Shown one piece after another: positions 57,353 to 64,000 of a stretch of 64,000 nt of DNA (position 1 is the stretch's first letter; each line of letters starts with the position of its first letter). The DNA lies in contig MU859152.1 in assembly GCA_033297205.1 (NCBI GenBank), positions 62,001 through 126,000 of the forward strand, read 5' to 3'. The translations under genes and the position numbers were made by a program. Source of the DNA: Pseudoneurospora amorphoporcata. Lineage: Eukaryota; Ascomycota; Sordariomycetes; Sordariales; Sordariaceae. The notes beneath the pieces are model-generated. The model made no database searches. It was not told the DNA's origin and saw only the letters and a program-made list of their open reading frames with translations.

Positions 57353-57544
57353 TATCATAGGGCAAGGGCACTATTAGGTCTGAGGTATGATATACGTTGT
57401 TGTACGAGGGAAAAAAGGAGAGGTGTGTGCCAGCCAGGGCATATATAGAGCTTGTTGAGCCCTCGTACCAAGGCTGGTCCTAGTGCTATGACTATGCTGG
57501 TCAATGACACCAAGACATAGGGTATACGATCTATCCCTATGACA
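57353..57544 (-). repeat. 3' LTR of the chromodomain gypsy element
   Basis: On the minus strand it starts TGTCATAGGG and ends CCCTATGATA, with 10-bp imperfect inverted ends (192 bp). Immediately inside the element, at 57545-57558, the minus strand reads a purine-rich AAGGGGAGGTAG, the expected polypurine tract. A TATATA string lies mid-LTR. Confidence 0.75.
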
Positions 57545-57949
57545 CTACCTCCCCTTAAGAAAGGCTCCTGTCTATAAAATCGTGATCTAAATATATCGTT
57601 TTTCTCTATATCTATGACTACTCCCTTCTCCATCATCTGTGACTGCTCCCTTTCTTATCCCCTATCCCTTACTAACCGTAGTATGAATTGGACCGTTGCT
57701 ACGACGGGGTATTTATGAGGCGATTCAACTAGGATACGCGGAATAAGTCGTTCTGAACTCCTTTTTTTATTGTCTTAATCATTTTGCTAGTAATTATAAT
57801 ATTATTGAGCGACTCTGGTATTGCGTCGGAGGGCTGTTGAACGGGTTTCGAGTCGGGGTTGATGGGTGGCTAATCTGATGACGACTTTTTCTTTAGTCTT
57901 CCTCTGCCTTTTCTTCTTTTGACCCAGACCAGGGGTGCTCCAGCATCTA

Positions 57950-58080
57950 AGTGGGCATCGTGATATCTCTAGATAACATCGTCACAGCCTTCTAAGTTCT
58001 TGACCGGTTGCCAGCTAAGTTCATCAATGCCTTTCCATTTGACATAATATATCCAGCGGCCGTTGTCTGCCTTCTCGTAA
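57950..58080 (-). pseudogene. Chromodomain fragment at the C-terminus of the retroelement integrase
   Basis: The minus strand reads RWIYYVKWKGIDELSWQP followed by VKNLEGCDDVI, a stop, then RYHDAH, a recognisable chromodomain with aromatic cage positions Y, W and a later aromatic. In chromoviruses this domain directs integration to methylated-histone chromatin. It is followed by a Lys/Arg-rich tail. At least one in-frame stop breaks it. Confidence 0.8.
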
Positions 58081-58844
58081 CTAACAATATCCTCAAACTC
58101 CTATTTCCACTATTCATTGTTATTATAATCGTCGGTTCTGCTCATAGTACGGCTTTTGTTAGCTAAGATGTCTTGCTTGATCTCGCGCTAACTAGGTAAA
58201 CCCGCTGAGTCCCAGAGTTTGACTATAAAAACGTGAAAGACTGGGTTGACTTTTATATTCTTGGGGAGTTTGAACTTAACTCTGTAAGAGTCGCACTCGA
58301 GCATCTGGAATGGGCCCTCGAATTTGGGCACCAGCTTAGCTTGAGGCCTGCCCGTGGCGAGGTTCTTAGTATTTAGTAAAACTTAATTACCAACCTAGTA
58401 TTTAGGTGCGTCATTGCGATTCTCATTAGCGTTCGCCTCGTAGCGGTCTTGTACCTATTTTAATAATACTAAAACTCCGTCTAATATAGCCTAAAATCAA
58501 GTAGCAACCTCTGAAGCCTTAAAAAATTCCTTCTTCTAGGCATTGGAGAGGTCAAGAGGACATAGCTTAGCCGGTTCCGTGCCCATGCGTGGGTGAAAGC
58601 TATAGTTGGTGTAAAACGGGCTAACTTCCGTAGTCTCAAAAACCGTATTATTATAGGCAAACTCTACCAAAGGCAGCTAATCCGCCTAGTCATCCTACGC
58701 CCAATTAACGTAGAGTCGTAGATACTACTCTATTTCTACATTGATTCTTTCAGTCTAACTGTTAGTCTAGGAATAGAAAGCCGAAGAGAGCTTTATGGTA
58801 ACCCCTAGTCTCTTGTGCAAGGTCCTCTAGAATGCTGAGATAAA

Positions 58845-59180
58845 CTACGATCCTTTATCTAAGACGATGCTGTCCAGTAATTTATAAATGCTGTAGATCT
58901 TTTCGATGAACTGCTCAACTAGTTTGTCAGTTTCTAAGGTCTCTATTGGCATATAATACTGCATTTTTATAAGCTGATCGACGACCACGGCTATATAATA
59001 GTAAGTCCTTCCCCTTCTAGTACATAGGGTCATCAGTGTAACGTAGTTAACAGAAATTTCCGACCAGGATTTAAACGGGACTAGGAAAGGCTTTAGGAAC
59101 CTTGCTAGCGAGTGTTTGGACGACTTCGTCTTCGCGCAGGCTAAGTAGGCCTTATAGAACTCCTTGATAGACTGATACAT
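58845..59180 (-). pseudogene. Retroelement integrase core fragment
   Basis: An open segment shows the end of the zinc-finger region (YLACAKTKSSKH), then SWSEISVNYVTLM, where the family has an Asp at the position read here as Asn. It continues to IVLDKGS, the second catalytic Asp, and then a stop. The change at the first catalytic position is a G-to-A type on the coding strand, in the CpA context expected of RIP. Confidence 0.75.
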
Positions 59181-59539
59181 CCCCGGCTAGTAGTAAAAAC
59201 GGTTGAAAGTCTTATACGTCTTCTCCCTACCTGGGTAGCCGCCCGGTTTGGCCGTATGCATCTTATAGATCAGCTACAACTGGGTTTCCTTATCGTTAGG
59301 GTCGATGAGTATATATTCTTCTATATCCCCCCTCTCATAAACTCTACCCATACGAATTAAGCACTCTACAAACGCGATTTTGAACTTCTTCACGACCTCC
59401 ATAGTTCATTTGCGCTAGCCATCCTTCTATATACAAGAGATTATCTCTTACATTAGGTTTGACTTAGCGTAGCTATTGTTACACAGACATTGCCTACAGT
59501 CTAAGAGTTAGGATCGCAAGACTTAATATAGCCTCAACG

Positions 59540-60086
59540 CCTAGCATTAGCTTCAAGATGCTGAGTGGCCTCCGGCTACAACACCCACCTCGGCTGGACC
59601 CTCGGCCGGACCCTCAGCTGAACCCGCAGCCAGACCCGCGGCCAGACCCCCGGCCGGACCCACGGCTGGGCCCTCGGCCACGGTCATCCCAGAAGCAACC
59701 ACAGCCAACCAAGCAAGAAGCAGAGCGCCCGGATGAAGGACAGCGCCAAAAGAAAGATGGAGAATGATTAAAGGCATTTAGGAAGATCCACACGTATGTA
59801 GACTGCTAGATAGATGTCTTGAAGCCTTAGGCAACAAGGCTTGATGCGTACCTCAAGTACGTACCGATTCCCTTTGGCATAAGAAGGTCTTGAAGCTCAA
59901 CCTTCTCCTGGAGGTTGAGAAGATCAACAAGGCTTTCGAGACCAAAGTAGTTTATTAGCTGAATTGAACTACTGTTCCAAGCCCTAAATACAGCTCTTGT
60001 CACAACTGTCATTAATAAGGTCGTCAGTAGACTTGGTAACATCGAGCTCGTAAAGTTGGAAATCGTCAAATCTCAGGTCCTAGTCG
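59540..60086 (+). other. Unassigned insert with a proline/aspartate-rich tandem coding stretch
   Basis: This lies between the integrase and RNase H parts of the retroelement. On the plus strand, 59558-59767 reads a tandem of four to six RPDPR/QPDPR-like units and a Gln/Lys-rich end. Beyond it, broken frames include VPIPFGIRR and NTALVTTVINKVV. It is much more GC-rich than the surrounding DNA. It may be part of another element or a low-complexity piece of this one; I cannot assign it. Confidence 0.4.
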
Positions 60087-60091
60087 TAAAG

Positions 60092-60502
60092 TATGACGAA
60101 CGGCAGTCTAATCTGCCTAAGTGGGATAGCTGAAGGTAAAGACTATCAGTGCCGTTTAGTGAAGCCAAAAGGTTCATAACAAGTATAGTAGCGTTATACG
60201 TGTCTCAGTGATAAAGATCAATTGACTACTGTCGAACTATCTGACAATCTGAGTTCTCCAGTCGTCCCTTTATACTCATTGCCTTGTAGCTGCTTCTTGT
60301 GTCTCTATGCTTATGGTGATGCTGCTCACTCGTGGTGTTGGCTTACCAGTGAGCACTGGCTCACCGTGAGCACTGTGCATCCTATGAGCCTGTGCATGCT
60401 TAGGTACCTTTCTTGGTTTCTGATGGTTACACTGGTTCCTCTGGGCGGGGCTACTAAGTTCTGAAGGCTTAGGCGACCCCTGTGTCGCTCAAGTTCGTAA
60501 CA
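60092..60502 (-). mobile_element. Second solo LTR copy, inserted in the gypsy element
   Basis: It aligns with the interrupted solo LTR at 54003-56581 over both ends, including GTGTCTCAGTGATAAAGATC and the closing AAGTTCGTAACA. The 5-bp target duplication TAAAG is perfect at 60087-60091 and 60503-60507. The terminus reads TATGACGAAC against TGTGACGAAC in the other copy, a G-to-A change. The length is 411 bp. Confidence 0.85.
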
Positions 60503-62280
60503 TAAAGGCTCATAGTATAGTCCATATAGTAGACCTCCTCCATCTTCCCTAGCTGCAGGTAGGCCGCATTGGCTTCGTCTTCCTCGAAGAGGATGGGTCG
60601 AAACGGTCTGGGTCGATTAGGGACCTCTTTCTTATTATTAACCGTTCGTCGTCTTAATTATAGGGACGATCCTCTAGCTTCCTGCTCAAGGCATCGGGTC
60701 TAATGTTAGCCGCGCCTTGTCTGTACGTAATACGAAAGTTGAAGCGGCTTAGGAACTCTAACTATCATATGTGCTTCAGGATAAACTATTTTGTAGTCGC
60801 AAAAGTTTTCAAGTTCTTGTAGTCAGTAACGATTTCGACTTTCTTCTATGCCCTTTCTAACTCTAGATTCTATTCCTTAAGCGCCTTGACGATGGCTAGC
60901 AGTTCCTTATTATAGATATCATAGTTACATTCCTGAGCGCTGTGCTTGGCTGAGAAGTATGCTACTGGGTAGAGGGTGCCATCGTCGCTCCATTGTGATA
61001 ACGTGCCCCCCTAATGCCTAATTGGATGCATCTATCTCTACGACGGTTCGTCTATTCCAGTCGAAGATCTTCAATACTGGCGTTGATGTGAAGGCCGTCT
61101 TGAGCTCGTCGAATGCTTTCTAATGCTCGACGCCCCATTGCCAGTCCTTCGTTGCTATCTTCTTGGTTAGTTCATATAGGAGTTTAGCTATACCTAAGAA
61201 GTTCTTAATGAATCGGCGATAAAAGTTAGCGAACCCTAGGAAAGACTAGAGAGCCTTCTTAGACTCTAGAGCCTCCTATGCTATTACAGCTTTAACTTTA
61301 TCCATATCCATCTTGATACTCCCTAGAGTAATAATAAGACTTAAATACTTAGTCCTCGTTGTATAGAATTCGCATTTGTCAATATCGACCTAGAGACCTG
61401 CCTTCTCCAAGCGAGCCAGCACATTCAAAACGTACTTAATATACTCCTCCTCGTTTTTTAAGTAGATTAGAATGTCGTCGAGGTAAGCGGTCGCAAACTT
61501 ATCTAGGGCATTGTAAAGGATGTCGTTAATGAAGTGTTAAAATATTACCAGCGCGCTCTATAAACTGAACGGGCATATGAGTAACTCGTAAAGCTTAAAA
61601 TGTATTAAAAAGCCGTAAGCTACTCGTAACCCTTGTACATACAGATACGATTAAACGCCGCGATAACGTCTAGTTTGATAAAAATTTTTGCTTTATAGAT
61701 AGCGTTCAACGTTTCTTTAATAAGCGGTAATAAGTACCGTATTTTCAGTGTAGCGTTGTTAATATCTCTATAATTAACGCAGATGCGGACACCGCCGCTT
61801 GGCTTCTTCGCTAGTATGACTGGTGACGATACTAATAATTAGGAAGGCCTGATGAAGTTCTGTTTCAAATTATCGTCCAGCCATTTCTTGAGAACGTCCA
61901 ACTCTGTTAGTAAGAAGGGCCTGGATCTTAAGTGCGGCAGCTCAACGCTGGGGATGACCTCGATCTTATAGTTATAGGAACGATATTAAGGAAGCTAGCG
62001 AGCATCTGCTGGATTCGCTACTCTCTAGTATTTGTGATACCGATGAGGCATTTTCGCTTTGATCTGCTGCTCGGTGCCTATAAGGCAGTCTACCTTTTTA
62101 TAGAACTTTTTGACGTCCTCTTCGGTAATTCTGAACGTATCTATGGGTCCTTCTGTAATACTAGCCATTACTTCCCTGGCGTCTCCTTTTAGAACGCGTA
62201 GGAAGTGATCTATAAACTGCTCTCTATACTTTGCACCATTACCAGTATAGATATCCTTATACATTTGATCTGTAATCTAG
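60503..62280 (-). pseudogene. Reverse transcriptase and RNase H region of the gypsy element
   Basis: The RT active-site motif YLDDILIYLKNE is intact at about 61455-61490. Downstream on the minus strand, DDGTLYPVAYFSAKHS and NYDIYNKELLAIVKA mark the RNase H domain. Several in-frame stops separate these segments, so no polyprotein can be made. Confidence 0.85.
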
Positions 62281-62751
62281 AGCTTCTTAAGGCTCGGTTT
62301 TGAGGTGTCGGCTGTGATCTCCACCTTTATCTATCTTAACACCTCGTCGATCTCCCCCTTGGTCGTAACAAAGACTTCTAAGTTTTCTATCTTGACCGCG
62401 AAATTGAAGTTGGCGGCATTGAGTTCGACGATATCATTTGTATTAATTAGAACATTACTAATATCGATCAGTCTTACGAATAGCGGCATCAGCAGCCTCC
62501 TTAGAGAGTTAATAGCCGGGATACGCTGGCTTCCTACTACCCTATATGGTACTAGTTTGGTTGTAGCCTCTGGTTTAGGAATGGGTTGTGGATTGTAAGG
62601 CATTATTATTGCTTAGCTTTCTTTCAGCAAGTTGGTCGGCTATAGGATTTTAGAGTAAAGGCTTATAGCTCTAGCGATCTTTTCTCTAAATCTTAGTTTA
62701 CGATATTAGATAGCTTTGTGGGTCTGTGATAGGGGACGACTAGGTGTGCCT

Positions 62752-62940
62752 TCCTCCGCTTCTGCCTTAACAGCTTGCTCTTCCGCTTCCGCCTTAACAG
62801 CTTGCTCTTCCGCTTCCGCCTTAACGGCTTGCTCTTCCGCTTCCGCCTTAACGGCTTGCTCTTCCGCTTCCGCCTTAACGGCTTGCTCCTCCGCTTCTAC
62901 CTCAACGGCTTGCTCCTCCGCTTCCGCCTCGACGGTTTAC
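62752..62940 (-). repeat. 27-bp coding tandem repeat (about seven units) in the Gag-Pol linker
   Basis: A 27-bp unit repeats about seven times and on the minus strand encodes the nine-residue acidic repeat AEAEEQAVK/E. The last two units diverge slightly. The frame is kept through the array, which lies between the zinc knuckle and the protease-like region. Confidence 0.85.
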
Positions 62941-63778
62941 TCCTTCGTAACTATAATAGCCTTAACGGCCTCATCTTTTAGGATTCTTAGGGCTTGGGTT
63001 TGGACGTTTGGTATGTCTTTGGGTAGATAGTTGCTACGGTACTTGCGGTTGAACCTTAGTTCGCCAGTTTTCTAGTCTATTGATAGGTTGTGCTAACGTA
63101 GCTATAGTAAGCTTAAAATAATAGGGTTTTCTGGCGATAGGGTAAATACGAGCAGTTCGATCTCCTCGTCGTGGACTCAGATCCTTATTATAACCTTAAT
63201 ATAGTCGGTAATGTGCGTGTTGATACTGCCCTCGGCTAGTTTTAGAGGTTTTAGCTAGTTTAATTTATTTATTAGTGTTTTGTTTCATTCAATAAAGTTT
63301 TTATTAATAAATCCTTTGCCTGTGTAGCCGCTGTTAACTAGGGCTGGATAGTGCACTTTACGTTTGCTGTAAAGAAGGTAATTTAAAAGGAGGATAGATT
63401 TTTCTAGTCTAGCTATTACTAAATTAATAAATAATAACTCTAGAGATTCTTCTTCTTAGTCCCGGTATAACTCCCCATTTGCAATGTCCTCATCACACTT
63501 ATTTGGGTATCTCCCCGCTTCTAAGCTTTCCTATTCTTCTCTTTTTCCTTTAGGCAATAGCCTTCGTTCGCGACTTAGGACGAAGGCTCAGCTTTTCCTA
63601 TATCTTTGGCTTCGTTGGCGGTTTTGGTGTTGGAGGCGTTGACGTTGTCACCCTTCTTATTATTGCCGTAGCCGCTCTAACCCAGCTTCTTCTTATTGCT
63701 GTTGTTGCTAGCGGAAGGCTAGTTAATCCTAGTACCCTCAATAGGGCCGTTGCCGTCGCTAATATTAACAAAGTTCTA

Positions 63779-63820
63779 GCATTTCTTCTAGTTATGGCCT
63801 AGCTAGCCGCATCTTTGGCA
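63779..63820 (-). pseudogene. Gag zinc knuckle (CCHC) remnant
   Basis: The minus strand reads C-Q-R-C-G-stop-L-G-H-N-stop-K-K-C, a CX2CX4HX4C nucleic-acid-binding knuckle with two TAG codons inside. It marks the C-terminal part of Gag and confirms the element's orientation. Confidence 0.75.
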
Positions 63821-64000
63821 CTTGCTGGTATCTTGACGTTTCTTTCAGAGGGCCGCGGGCACCAGCTTGCGTGAGCTAGCATTGACGGCATTCAAGTCTA
63901 TAGCGTTACCACCTTGTGATACCGGCTTGGAGAAACTTCCGTTATTATTGTTATTCTTGTTTCCGCCGGACGAAGATAGGTTGGAGAGCTTCTTCTGGAA

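Larger units (their letters stand above)
57353..64000 (-). mobile_element. Chromodomain Ty3/gypsy retroelement (chromovirus), degenerate, runs off the window
   Basis: Domains appear on the minus strand in gypsy order. They are a zinc knuckle (63779-63820), a repeat-rich linker (62752-62940), a protease-like region (about 62300-63200), reverse transcriptase with YLDDILIY (61474-61485), RNase H (about 60880-61000), integrase (about 58230-59450), a chromodomain (about 57950-58080) and the 3' LTR. The chromodomain shows YYVKWKGIDELSWQP, marking the chromovirus clade. The 5' LTR and most of gag lie beyond the window. Frequent TAG stops, many at Trp positions, fit RIP. It is interrupted by a solo LTR at 60092-60502 and possibly by other DNA at 59540-60086. 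Confidence 0.85.

Noticed and set aside
57355..57636. 93-codon minus-strand frame
   Set aside because: It spans the LTR and polypurine tract of the gypsy element and cannot be a separate gene.
62775..62981. Plus-strand frame of repeated LLFRFRLNG units
   Set aside because: It is the complement of the in-frame AEAEEQAVK repeat of the minus-strand polyprotein.

Overview
The window reads as a chromosome segment from a filamentous ascomycete, most likely a Sordariales species of the Neurospora/Sordaria type. This is inferred from short introns (about 56-173 nt) with GTRAGT-like donors, CTAAC-like branch sites and YAG acceptors, pyrimidine-rich leaders, GC-rich coding sequence, and an AT-rich transposon graveyard whose damage looks like repeat-induced point mutation (RIP). 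Gene models were spliced by eye; exon coordinates are given in each entry.

Positions 1-49,900 are gene-bearing euchromatin. On the minus strand come a flavocytochrome b2-type L-lactate dehydrogenase (1794-3377), an anoctamin/TMEM16 protein (4429-6877) and a tRNA-Gly(GCC) (7508-7578). A small three-exon secreted Cys-rich protein with class II hydrophobin-like spacing (8262-8838, +) and a group II PLP amino-acid decarboxylase (9230-10902, +) follow. The decarboxylase converges on the lysophospholipase NTE1 (11198-15886, -), which diverges from eIF2 alpha (17021-18165, +). Then come mitochondrial inner-membrane protease subunit 2 (18712-19353), a mitochondrial carrier (19949-21394), a large PPR/TPR-like protein (22169-25291) and squalene epoxidase (26390-27952), all plus strand. 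An unrecognised 863-residue protein (28483-31206, -), an 82-residue one-TM protein (33081-33502, +) and a TRP-type vacuolar channel of the Yvc1 family (34115-38089, -) precede a 5-kb gene-empty interval. The last gene is the pyrimidine-pathway CPSase-ATCase fusion (43103-48729, +).

The genes do not form one pathway. They are mostly housekeeping: mitochondrial functions (IMP2, carrier, PPR, lactate oxidation), membrane lipids (NTE1, scramblase-like anoctamin, squalene epoxidase), translation (eIF2 alpha, tRNA-Gly) and pyrimidine synthesis.

From about 49.9 kb to the end there are no host genes. The DNA turns abruptly AT-rich and holds layered transposons: a small inverted-repeat element (50559-50994), two mutated LTRs in opposite orientation (51055-52304), and a three-level nest (53349-56681). 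In the nest a TIR element contains a solo LTR with perfect 5-bp target duplications, and the solo LTR contains a 2.1-kb pogo/Fot1-type element with 96-bp TIRs and a broken transposase. A minus-strand chromodomain Ty3/gypsy retroelement fills 57353 to the end of the window and carries a second copy of the same solo LTR. The nesting gives a relative insertion history.
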